DNA from: an uncultured Flavobacterium sp. | GTDB lineage: Bacteria; Bacteroidota; Bacteroidia; Flavobacteriales; Flavobacteriaceae | Assembly: GCF_943913405.1 (NCBI RefSeq) | Contig: NZ_CALTYA010000012.1 | Coordinates: forward strand, 1 to 64,000 | Length of the DNA stretch: 64,000 nt | Direction of reading: 5' to 3' | Program-made: the position numbers and the translations under genes | Notes under the pieces: model-generated | Databases searched by the model: none | Told to the model about the DNA's origin: nothing | Seen by the model: the letters and a program-made list of their open reading frames with translations, nothing else | Shown: piece by piece, positions 51,808 to 58,612 of the stretch | Layout of the letters: each line of letters begins with the position of its first letter | Numbering within the stretch: position 1 is the stretch's first letter

Positions 51808-52844
51808 TAGAGAATCCAATTGCTGACGAAACGTTAGACGAAGAATTATATGAGCATTTTAGATTTGAAGCGACCAAAGGGCAGATGCCTTTGCGAGTAG
51901 ACAAATTTTTGATGAATTTGGTAGAAAATGCTACCAGAAATAAAATACAGCAGGCGGCAGAAGCCGGAAATATTATTGTAAACGATCTTCCTGTTAAGTC
52001 GAATTATAAAGTGAAAGCTTTTGACGTAGTTCGAATTATGTTATCGCATCCGCCATTTGAGAATTTGATTTTGCCAGAAGATATTCCGTTGGATATTGTT
52101 TTTGAAGACGATGCGCTTTTGGTAATCAACAAGCCTGCAGGTTTGGTTGTTCATCCGGGACATGGAAATTATACTGGAACTTTGGTCAATGCTTTGGCTT
52201 TCCATTTCGAAAATCTGCCTTTAAACAGCAGTGAGCGTCCGGGACTGGTTCATAGAATTGATAAGGATACTTCGGGACTTTTGGTTGTGGCAAAGACGGA
52301 ATTTGCGATGACTTTTTTAGCAAAGCAATTTGAAGAAAAAACTTCTGAAAGAGAATATATCGCCTTAGTTTGGGGGAATGTTGCTGAAGACGAAGGAACT
52401 GTGACAGGCGATATCGCAAGGCATGCCAAAGACAGAATGCAGATGGCTGTCGTGCCTGACGGTGAAGGAAAACATGCTGTGACGCATTATAAAGTTCTAG
52501 AGCGTTTTGGCTATGTAACGCTGGTTTCTTGTAAATTAGAAACAGGAAGAACGCACCAGATTCGCGTGCACATGAAGTCTATCGGGCATACGCTTTTCAA
52601 CGACGAGCGTTATGGCGGCAACCTGATCTTAAAAGGAACAACTTTTACAAAATATAAACAATTCATAGATAATTGCTTTAAGGTTTTACCGAGGCAGGCA
52701 CTTCACGCAAAAACGCTTGGATTTGTACATCCGGTGAAGAAGGAGTTCATGAGTTTTGATACTGAACTTCCTGAAGATATTAAGGAATGCATTGAAAAGT
52801 GGCGAAATTATTCAAATTCGCATACTGTGGAAGAAGAAAATTAG
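51804..52844 (+). CDS. rluD: RluD-type 23S rRNA pseudouridine synthase
   Basis: 346 residues. An N-terminal S4 RNA-binding domain (RVDKFLMNLV...AAEAGNIIVN) precedes the RluA-family catalytic domain with HRIDKDTSGLLVV; Asp153 is the catalytic Asp. Further motifs are INKPAGLVVHP and LETGRTHQIRVH. RluD makes pseudouridines in helix 69 of 23S rRNA; the position specificity is inferred from the family. It overlaps the PASTA gene by four bases and is followed by a terminator. Confidence 0.9.
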   Translation: MIENPIADETLDEELYEHFRFEATKGQMPLRVDKFLMNLVENATRNKIQQAAEAGNIIVNDLPVKSNYKVKAFDVVRIMLSHPPFENLILPEDIPLDIVFEDDALLVINKPAGLVVHPGHGNYTGTLVNALAFHFENLPLNSSERPGLVHRIDKDTSGLLVVAKTEFAMTFLAKQFEEKTSEREYIALVWGNVAEDEGTVTGDIARHAKDRMQMAVVPDGEGKHAVTHYKVLERFGYVTLVSCKLETGRTHQIRVHMKSIGHTLFNDERYGGNLILKGTTFTKYKQFIDNCFKVLPRQALHAKTLGFVHPVKKEFMSFDTELPEDIKECIEKWRNYSNSHTVEEEN

Positions 52845-52847
52845 TGG

Positions 52848-52878
52848 AAAACTCCTTGAGCAATCAAGGAGTTTTTTA
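52848..52878 (+). terminator. rluD terminator
   Basis: ACTCCTTGA and TCAAGGAGT around GCAA, A-run left and six T right. Confidence 0.85.
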
Positions 52879-52907
52879 TTTATAGCTTGGGAATGCCAGT
52901 GTTTAAG

Positions 52908-53138
52908 CCTTCCCTCGAGCAGAAAAGAGCTTCCTATGAACAGAAAACAGTTTCCTATGACCGTAAATTAGCTTCCTATGAGCAGAAAAGAATTTCCTAT
53001 GAACAGAAAACAGTTTCCTATGACCGTAAATTAGCTTCCTATGAGCAGAAAAGAGCTTCCTATGAACATAAATTAGTTTCCTATGAGCAGAAAATAACTT
53101 CCGTAGGACTGAAAACACTTTCCGCAGGGCATAAACCA
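52908..53138. repeat. Intergenic 21-bp tandem array 3 (11 units, 63-bp higher-order repeat)
   Basis: Eleven units of exactly 21 bp with the core TTCCTATGA and a trailing CAGAAAA or CGTAAAT. Units 3 and 6 are identical, as are 4 and 7, and 2 and 5 differ only at their first two bases: a 63-bp higher-order repeat (52929-52991, then 52992-53054). Units 10 and 11 are the most diverged (GTAGG, GCAGG). Being in frame by length, it keeps reading frames open on both strands (about 104 codons plus, 78 codons minus). It lies between the rluD terminator and a small hypothetical gene. Confidence 0.95.
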
Positions 53139-53296
53139 ATTTTCTATTGTGTTGTATTTCCTAAAGATTTATCAAAGGTTTTTATACAAATTGATCTTTA
53201 GCAATAATTTAATAATTACTTTCAAAAAACCTCGACATAATTGCGTAACTTGTAGTAACCTGAAAAAGGAAACCAACCACCTAAAATCGCTATATT
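53139..53296. other. Leader of the small hypothetical gene
   Basis: 158 bp with no gene. A weak TAACTTG-like box lies near 53245, and a run of A-rich words precedes the ATG at 53297. Confidence 0.3.
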
Positions 53297-53488
53297 ATGG
53301 AATCGAAAACTACTTTTGGAATAGGAGAACCTGACCGCACTCCTAAAACTTTAGCTGAAGAACTTTTCAGCAAAAAAGAATCGCTTAAGAAAAAAGTGAA
53401 AGACAAAAATCTGCAGTTAAAAAACCTTTTAAAAACAAATCTTGAACTTTTAAAAAGCAATGACATCAATTCGATGCTGTTATTTTAA
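53297..53488 (+). CDS. Small basic hypothetical protein
   Basis: 63 residues, about one fifth Lys, with a helical, charge-alternating middle (LFSKKESLKKKVKDKNLQLKNLL) and no signal peptide or known motif. It is followed after 20 nt by an acidic 132-residue gene on the same strand, so the two are probably one transcript. I do not recognise the family. A charge-matched pair could interact, but nothing shows toxin-antitoxin or other function. Short length leaves some doubt that it is coding. Confidence 0.5.
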   Translation: MESKTTFGIGEPDRTPKTLAEELFSKKESLKKKVKDKNLQLKNLLKTNLELLKSNDINSMLLF

Positions 53489-53508
53489 GATTAAAAAAAA
53501 ATACTGTT

Positions 53509-53907
53509 ATGGAAAAAGAAGATGCTAAAAAATTCGAGAGTACAAATTCAGAAATTAATACGGACAATGATACTTCGAAAGATTTAAAAAGTAATGACCA
53601 CATCAAGCCGGCACCTTTAAAAGGCGAAGATAATGATGATTATCAAAACGATGATACTGACAAATATCTGGCGATGGAACAGCCCGGAGTTCAATATACA
53701 AAAGACAATGATTTCAGCTTGGAATCTGACAAAGGCGGCAGATCGAATTCTAACCAATGGTCAGAAGATGGTGGCAACAGCAAGAATTCTGACGCTTTCA
53801 ACCAAGATGATTATCTGCTGGATGACAATCTGGATTTAGATGAAGACCAAAATCGGTCAATTTCAACGGATGATGAAGATTATGAAGAACTGAATGAAGA
53901 TTATTAA
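53509..53907 (+). CDS. Very acidic, probably disordered hypothetical protein
   Basis: 132 residues; about 40 are Asp or Glu, and there is also much Asn and Ser, with hardly any hydrophobic stretch, so it should be intrinsically disordered. The tail DDEDYEELNEDY is nearly all acidic or aromatic. It follows the basic 63-residue gene by 20 nt and ends before a clear terminator. No family is recognised; a chaperone-like or DNA-mimic role would be guessing. Confidence 0.6.
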   Translation: MEKEDAKKFESTNSEINTDNDTSKDLKSNDHIKPAPLKGEDNDDYQNDDTDKYLAMEQPGVQYTKDNDFSLESDKGGRSNSNQWSEDGGNSKNSDAFNQDDYLLDDNLDLDEDQNRSISTDDEDYEELNEDY

Positions 53908-53916
53908 TTCACAATT

Positions 53917-53947
53917 GAAAAAGCCCAGTTTAACTGGGCTTTTTTGT
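53917..53947 (+). terminator. Terminator after the acidic gene
   Basis: AAGCCCAG and CTGGGCTT around TTTA, with A-run left and T-run right; bidirectional, also serving the DUF4199 gene. Confidence 0.85.
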
Positions 53948-53949
53948 TT

Positions 53950-54465
53950 TTATGCTTTTCTTTTGAAGACTAATGCGGCAATGAGAGAAAGAACGATTCC
54001 GATTGGCAGAATTTCCATGTAGGTCATTCCTATTACCAAAATCGGGTTTTTGTACATTTCTTTGTAGCCGTCTAATTCAGCAGTTTTGGCTTGAATTTCT
54101 GCGGCGGTGTGATTTGCTTCAGAAAATTGTTTCATCATTTCGGCCGTATATTTTTCCATGAAATCCGGGATGAAGAAATAATATTCCACGAGCCAAACGA
54201 GAACGTAAATTGATGAAGCGATTAAAGCAATCAGGAATCCGATTTTAAAGGCTTGGCCAAAAGAAATGACTCCTGAATTGTGCTTGTCTCTAAAACTTTT
54301 TACGCCCACAAAAACGAAACAAAAGGCGAGAAGCATTCCTAAATAAGTGAGCGCCATGCTGGCTTCATACTTGGCTTGCCTATAGCTTAAAAATGTAGAA
54401 GCAACCATCATTACTGCAACGATCAGTCCGCCGATTAATCCATTAATCCAAATTGTTTTTTTCAT
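53950..54465 (-). CDS. DUF4199 membrane protein
   Basis: 171 residues with four membrane helices (about 6-26, 36-56, 72-95 and 143-165). The core matches DUF4199, a Bacteroidota family: FCFVFVGVKSFRDKHNSGVISFGQAFKIG, and a periplasmic helical loop before the last helix. No function is known. It stands alone between a terminator and the LuxR-type gene upstream. Confidence 0.85.
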   Translation of the reverse strand: MKKTIWINGLIGGLIVAVMMVASTFLSYRQAKYEASMALTYLGMLLAFCFVFVGVKSFRDKHNSGVISFGQAFKIGFLIALIASSIYVLVWLVEYYFFIPDFMEKYTAEMMKQFSEANHTAAEIQAKTAELDGYKEMYKNPILVIGMTYMEILPIGIVLSLIAALVFKRKA

Positions 54466-54583
54466 CTGATTTGTCTTTAGTTAGTTTTTGATGGAGCAAA
54501 ATTGACATTTCTGGCTATTTTTCAGCTCATACTTTAGGATGATTTTCTAGCAATTTCAATGCTTTTCTACTTAAGTATGATTT

Positions 54584-55057
54584 TTAAGGAATGATTCGAA
54601 GGCGTTTTGCTTTTTCGATGGCCTGCGTTCTTCTGCCGACTTCTAGTTTTTCAAAAAGCTTGGACGAATGCGTCTTTATCGTGGGAATGGAAACAAAAAG
54701 GGCATCGGCAATTTCTTGGTTGCTCATTCCTTTTGACATTAAATTTAAGACTTCTAATTCGCGTTTTGAAATATTTAAATTTTCGATTGCTGTTTTGTCT
54801 TGGATAAATTCAGTAGTGTCGATGATGATTTCTTTGACGATTTCTTTTTCAACGACGATGGTTTTTGGTTTAGTCAGTTTTTTTGAAAGCCAGATTCCGA
54901 GTATAGTGAAAATGATGGCGATGGTGGCAATATAAATTTCTAAGGAATGATTGATTATTGTAAATCGAAATTCTAGCCATTTTATAAGCAGGAGCAAAAA
55001 GGCAAGCAAAATACCGTATAGAATTGTCGATTTATATTTTTTCAATTGGTAAAACAT
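54584..55057 (-). CDS. Membrane-anchored LuxR-type regulator
   Basis: 157 residues from the ATG at 55057. A TATCTTTG box 15 nt upstream rules out a longer frame whose N-terminus is intergenic repeat read as protein. Two membrane helices (about 11-30 and 42-60) and a short linker precede a C-terminal LuxR/FixJ DNA-binding domain with LSKRELEVLNLM-like ISKRELEVLNLMSKGMSNQEIA and the recognition helix SIPTIKTHSSKLFEKL. It has no sensor domain and probably acts while bound to the membrane. Signal and targets are unknown. Confidence 0.82.
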   Translation of the reverse strand: MFYQLKKYKSTILYGILLAFLLLLIKWLEFRFTIINHSLEIYIATIAIIFTILGIWLSKKLTKPKTIVVEKEIVKEIIIDTTEFIQDKTAIENLNISKRELEVLNLMSKGMSNQEIADALFVSIPTIKTHSSKLFEKLEVGRRTQAIEKAKRLRIIP

Positions 55058-55072
55058 TGCTGGGATTTGATT

Positions 55073-55080
55073 CAAAGATA
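55073..55080 (-). promoter_or_regulatory. LuxR-type gene -7 box TATCTTTG
   Basis: Exact TAnnTTTG on the minus strand, 15 nt before the chosen ATG. Confidence 0.55.
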
Positions 55081-55103
55081 GAAAATGTTTGGTATTGTAT
55101 ATC

Positions 55104-55174
55104 CTTTGCGGAACTTTGCGAATAACTTTTTCTTCTCTTTGCATTTATTTTTTTTAACGCAAAGTCTCGCAAAG
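55104..55174. repeat. Word-built inverted repeat in the divergent LuxR / methyltransferase region
   Basis: CTTTGCG at 55104 and 55114 and CGCAAAG at 55158, 55168 and 55181. The 17-nt arms 55104-55120 and 55158-55174 pair with two mismatches. It lies between the two divergent genes, upstream of both -7 boxes. Confidence 0.65.
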
Positions 55175-55232
55175 GGTTTTCGCAAAGATTTTCTTTTTTA
55201 ACTTAAAGACAAAGTTTTACAAGGCTTTGTAT

Positions 55233-55240
55233 TATTTTTG
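55233..55240 (+). promoter_or_regulatory. Methyltransferase -7 box TATTTTTG
   Basis: Exact TAnnTTTG, 19 nt before the ATG at 55260. Confidence 0.5.
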
Positions 55241-55259
55241 CCTTTCAAAATTACGCTAC

Positions 55260-56231
55260 ATGATCAAAATAGGAAGTTTATACGCCGGAGTTGGAGGGAT
55301 TTGCCAAGGATTTATAAATGCTGGAGCCAAAGTGGCTTGGGCGAATGAAATTGATAAAAATGCTTGCGTGACCTATCGCGCTAATTTCAAGCATCCTATT
55401 TTTGAGGAAGATATCTGGAAACTGGATCCTGAGAATTTAGAAAAGGTAGATGTTTTGGCAGCCGGATTTCCGTGCCAGCCCTTTTCAGTGGCAGGATACC
55501 GTAAAGGTTTTAACGATGACAGAGGAAACCATTTTTATAGAATTTTAGATTTTGTAACCGCTTTAAATAAGCCGAAAGTAGTTTTTTTAGAGAATGTGAA
55601 AAATTTAAAAGGGCACGACAAAGGAAAGACTTTTACTTTTATCGAGAAGGCGATGAAAGACAACGGCTACTCATTTTCTGCGGAAGTTTTGAACTCAAAA
55701 GAATATGGAAATGTGCCTCAAAATCGCGAGCGGATTTATATTGTCTGCTTTAGAAACGAGGAAGATGGGACAAACAAATATGCAAAACATTTTCAGTTTC
55801 CGGAAGCACAGACTTTGACTAAAAAAGTGACTGATATTGTAGATAATTCGGTTACTGAACCGCGTTATTTTTATGGAGAAGACAAATATATGTTTGGCGA
55901 ACTTCAGAAATCAATTACCAGAAAAGACACGGTTTATCAATGGCGACGCCAATATGTTCGTGAAAATAAGAGCGATGTTTGTCCGACTCTGACAGCAAAT
56001 ATGGGAACTGGCGGGCATAATGTGCCGTTGGTTTTGACGAATAAAGGAATTCGAAAATTGACTCCGAAAGAGTGTTTTATGTTTCAAGGATTTCCTGAGA
56101 AATTTGTCTTGCCTGCTACGATGAGCAATTCGCATTTGTACAAACAAGCAGGAAATTCTGTGAGCGTTCCTGTAATTGAAAGAATCGCAACTTCGATTTT
56201 AAAAGCATTGCAAGAAGGCGAATCGCTTTAA
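55260..56231 (+). CDS. DNA (cytosine-5-)-methyltransferase
   Basis: 323 residues from the ATG at 55260; the longer frame from 55227 overlaps the -7 box. All key C5-methyltransferase motifs are seen: motif I GSLYAGVGGICQGF, motif IV PCQPFS with catalytic Cys72, motif VI ENVKNL (111-116), motif VIII QNRERIY (154-160), motif X GNSVSVPV. The target-recognition region (about 205-265) contains QWRRQYVREN. It should methylate one cytosine in a specific site; the site is not readable by eye. Convergent with a PD-(D/E)XK-like gene with overlapping stops, it probably forms a type II restriction-modification pair. Confidence 0.95.
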   Translation: MIKIGSLYAGVGGICQGFINAGAKVAWANEIDKNACVTYRANFKHPIFEEDIWKLDPENLEKVDVLAAGFPCQPFSVAGYRKGFNDDRGNHFYRILDFVTALNKPKVVFLENVKNLKGHDKGKTFTFIEKAMKDNGYSFSAEVLNSKEYGNVPQNRERIYIVCFRNEEDGTNKYAKHFQFPEAQTLTKKVTDIVDNSVTEPRYFYGEDKYMFGELQKSITRKDTVYQWRRQYVRENKSDVCPTLTANMGTGGHNVPLVLTNKGIRKLTPKECFMFQGFPEKFVLPATMSNSHLYKQAGNSVSVPVIERIATSILKALQEGESL

Positions 56232-56929
56232 ATTCTCAAATATTTTATATCAATCAAATCTTTGGCGAAAATATAATAATTGTCAACAATCAAAGGCGAT
56301 CCTAAAATTATTCCTTTTGGGATTACCTGTTTTTCTTTTATGACTTCTAGGAATTTTGAATGCGTGAGAAATCCTGTGACTTCCACGTCAATATCGTTTT
56401 CTTCTAGATAATGCTCTGGTTTCGGACTTTTTACGCCAGAAATTCTGACTAGGAAAGTGAAATCATAGGCAAAAGGATCGCTTTCAAAAGTTTCTAAAAA
56501 TTCTCCTTTTTCGTTGTATTTGTCTTTTTCAAGAAGCAGTAAATTTCCAAACCATTTTGTTGATTTAACTGAAGCTCTGATTTTGCCATTATTTAGCGTA
56601 AAGTCGCAATCTTCCCATCTGCCTTTTCCCCAAATATCAAATTCAGGCATTTTATCTGGACGAATTCCTAAAGCGAAAAGCTCGTTATAAATAGCTAATT
56701 CTGCTAATTTTCCTTGAAAAGTATTGATGAAAATTTCGTTTGGCAAGCGATTGTAATCTGTTCCACCAAAAGATTGTGATTTGTGATAGCCTCGCCCATA
56801 AGCCATTTCGGAAGCAAAAAGAAGACATTTTTTTATGCTCTCAGGTTTGAGTCTCTTTTCGGGAACAAATTCTTTTTTTGTGTCAGAATCAAAGATGATC
56901 CTGTTGAACTGGATGTCGGCTTTAATCAT
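56228..56929 (-). CDS. Probable type II restriction endonuclease (PD-(D/E)XK-like)
   Basis: 233 residues. It resembles the PD-(D/E)XK nuclease fold: a helix with Glu77 in FQGKLAELAIYNEL, then PEFDIW with Asp98, then DCDF with Asp109, then strand ASVKSTKWF with Lys122. The residue before VK is Ser where Glu or Asp is usual, so the site is slightly non-standard. It shares four bases of overlapping stop codon with the methyltransferase, and this tail-to-tail layout with a methyltransferase supports a restriction enzyme of the same specificity. Without a search I cannot assign a family. Confidence 0.6.
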   Translation of the reverse strand: MIKADIQFNRIIFDSDTKKEFVPEKRLKPESIKKCLLFASEMAYGRGYHKSQSFGGTDYNRLPNEIFINTFQGKLAELAIYNELFALGIRPDKMPEFDIWGKGRWEDCDFTLNNGKIRASVKSTKWFGNLLLLEKDKYNEKGEFLETFESDPFAYDFTFLVRISGVKSPKPEHYLEENDIDVEVTGFLTHSKFLEVIKEKQVIPKGIILGSPLIVDNYYIFAKDLIDIKYLRI

Positions 56930-57001
56930 TTTTGTAGGCTTATAATGTTGTAAATATATGTAAAAAATGTTATAAATGATTAAAATTTAAGTTTTTTGTA
57001 T

Positions 57002-57033
57002 AAAAAAACCACTTTTTGAAAAGTGGTTTTTTA
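57002..57033 (-). terminator. OsmC gene terminator
   Basis: AAACCACTTTT and AAAAGTGGTTT around a short loop, with A-run left and T-run right. Confidence 0.85.
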
Positions 57034-57054
57034 AAGTTGTGTGTTTTTGTTTAG

Positions 57055-57471
57055 TTATGCCAATTTCGCATCCAAGATGATTTCTGAATTTAAAGCTTGA
57101 GAAATCGGACAGTTTTCTTTAGCATTTTTTGCAGCTTCTTGGAATTGTTCTTCAGTAATTCCAGGAACTGTTGCCGTCACATCTAAAGTGATCGTTGTGA
57201 TTTTTCCATCTTCGAAAGTCACTTTTGCAACCGTGTCAATATTATCTGCCGTGAAACCAGCTTCGTTTAAAACAAAGCTCAATTTCATTGAAAAACAACC
57301 TGCGTGTGCGGCGCCAAGAAGCTCTTCGGGATTGGTTCCAACACCGTCAGCGAAACGAGTCTTGAAAGAAAGTTGTGCTTTGTCTAGCGTTGTACTTTGT
57401 GTTGAAATAGTTCCAGAACCTTCCATTCCAGTGCCTTTCCAGTTGGCGCTTGCGTTTCTTGTAAATTTCAT
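57055..57471 (-). CDS. OsmC/Ohr-family peroxiredoxin
   Basis: 138 residues, full OsmC/Ohr length. The two redox Cys are in GAAHAGCFSM and ENCPIS. The KGTGMEGSGTIST start and Glu/Arg near the first Cys match OsmC more than Ohr. It should reduce organic hydroperoxides using dithiols, in the cytoplasm. It stands alone with its own terminator. OsmC versus Ohr needs alignment. Confidence 0.92.
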   Translation of the reverse strand: MKFTRNASANWKGTGMEGSGTISTQSTTLDKAQLSFKTRFADGVGTNPEELLGAAHAGCFSMKLSFVLNEAGFTADNIDTVAKVTFEDGKITTITLDVTATVPGITEEQFQEAAKNAKENCPISQALNSEIILDAKLA

Positions 57472-57530
57472 AATGTATGTTTTAAAGATTGTTGAGGTAT
57501 AAATTTACATTAAAAATGAATTCGCACTGT

Positions 57531-57839
57531 TTAAATAAAGTTATGATTCTCTAAAGCCGAAAGGATTTCGTTTTTCAGCAAACCGCTTCCGCCACCATAA
57601 TGCTGAACTACAGTGCAATTCGGATTCTGAGCTTGAAAAAAAGCGCAAAGTTTTTCTTCACTTTCCATTTCAATACCACAGCCCAATAATACAATCTGGA
57701 AATTTATCTTTTCAAATAATTCCATTGCCATTTCGTCTGTTTCTGCGCCAGCTCCAAACCATTCTTCATTAGCATTTAAGAGCCTTACGACGGTTTCTAG
57801 AATTTCTGGATGCCTTCCGATGTAGAGAATATTTATCAT
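57531..57839 (-). CDS. Degenerate receiver-like protein (pseudo-receiver)
   Basis: 102 residues with the strand-helix order of a receiver domain: INILYIGRHPEILETVVRLL, a middle strand FQIVLLGCG, and the CTVVQHYGGGSGLLKNEILSAL end. The position of the phosphorylatable Asp is Gly (LLGCG), and the acidic pair and Lys are also absent. It cannot act as a normal phospho-receiver. Such stand-alone variants may bind partners without phosphorylation. The assignment rests on fold pattern only. Confidence 0.5.
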   Translation of the reverse strand: MINILYIGRHPEILETVVRLLNANEEWFGAGAETDEMAMELFEKINFQIVLLGCGIEMESEEKLCAFFQAQNPNCTVVQHYGGGSGLLKNEILSALENHNFI

Positions 57840-57858
57840 TTTTTAGAGGTACTAAGTT

Positions 57859-57929
57859 GCAGAGATTCTAAGGTTCTAAGGTCTGCCAAGCTAGAAAAAC
57901 TCAGCGCCTTAGAACCTTTGTGCCTCTGC
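57859..57929. repeat. Word-built inverted repeat upstream of the pseudo-receiver gene
   Basis: AAGGTTCTAAGG (57870-57881) and CCTTAGAACCTT (57907-57918) pair perfectly; GCAGAG (57859-57864) and CTCTGC (57924-57929) extend the stem. The words TACTAAGTT, TTCTAAGG and TAAGG recur. It lies between the YceI gene and the pseudo-receiver gene. Confidence 0.7.
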
Positions 57930-57938
57930 ACCTTATAA

Positions 57939-58469
57939 TTATTGCTGAATAAATTGCAATTCAATGTTTAATTTTACTTCTTCACCAACTAAAACACCGC
58001 CAGTTTCAAGGGCTGAATTCCAGTTTAAGTTCCAATCTTTACGGTTGATTTTTCCAGTTGCAGAAAGTCCGACTTTTGTATTTCCCCATGGATCTTTTGC
58101 CAATCCGCCGAATTCTACATCTAATTTTACTGTTTTTGTAACGCCGTGAAGCGTTAAATCGCCAGTTAAAGTATAGTCTCCTTCATCAATTTTAGTGAAA
58201 GAAGTTGATTTAAAAGATAATTTAGGAAATTGTCCAGCGTCAAAAAAATCGGCGCTTCTCAAGTGGTTGTCACGGTCTGTATTTCCTGTTGTGATTGAAT
58301 CTGTATCTCCAGAAAAATCGAATTTTGCTGTTGTGAAATCATCACCTTCTGTTTCGATTGAAGCGTCGAATTTTTCGAAATTTCCTGAAACATTTGTAAA
58401 CATCATGTGTTTTACTTTAAATCCGATTTCTGAGTGTGCTGTGTCAATTGACCATTTTGTTGTAGACAT
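57939..58469 (-). CDS. YceI-family polyprenyl-binding-like protein
   Basis: 176 residues from the ATG at 58469; an upstream Met at 58511 adds residues read from intergenic word repeats. The YceI beta-barrel pattern is clear: TKWSIDTAHSEIGFKVKHM, VSGNFEKFDAS, LTGDLTLHGVTKTVKLDVEF and NRKDWNLNW. YceI proteins bind polyisoprenoids and are often exported; no signal peptide is seen here, so it is probably cytoplasmic. Ligand unproven. It follows pirin on the same strand, separated by an 8-bp repeat run. Confidence 0.88.
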   Translation of the reverse strand: MSTTKWSIDTAHSEIGFKVKHMMFTNVSGNFEKFDASIETEGDDFTTAKFDFSGDTDSITTGNTDRDNHLRSADFFDAGQFPKLSFKSTSFTKIDEGDYTLTGDLTLHGVTKTVKLDVEFGGLAKDPWGNTKVGLSATGKINRKDWNLNWNSALETGGVLVGEEVKLNIELQFIQQ

Positions 58470-58558
58470 AATTTTTGTTTTTTTTAAAGTTACTAAGTTA
58501 TTAAGATGCAAAGTTGCTGAGGTTTTCTCTCTTTGCGATTATTTATTTTTTGCAATTT

Positions 58559-58606
58559 GAACAATCGAACAATCGAACAATCGAACAATCGAACAGTCGA
58601 ATATTC
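58559..58606. repeat. 8-bp simple repeat (GAACAATC)
   Basis: GAACAATC four times from 58559, then GAACAGTC and a degenerate unit, between the YceI start and the pirin stop. The period of 8 could allow slippage. Confidence 0.85.
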
Positions 58607-58612
58607 AAATAT

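Noticed and set aside
52887..53201. 104-codon plus-strand frame (and a 78-codon minus-strand frame) across array 3
   Set aside because: Both strands stay open at once, an effect of the 21-bp unit. Codon content follows the repeat rather than coding bias. Coding is not excluded but not supported.
53297..53907. Toxin-antitoxin module
   Set aside because: Charge pairing and short length alone are too weak; no known toxin or antitoxin motif is seen.
55058..55144. Longer start for the LuxR-type gene
   Set aside because: Its extra 29 residues cross the TATCTTTG box and the CTTTGCG inverted repeat.
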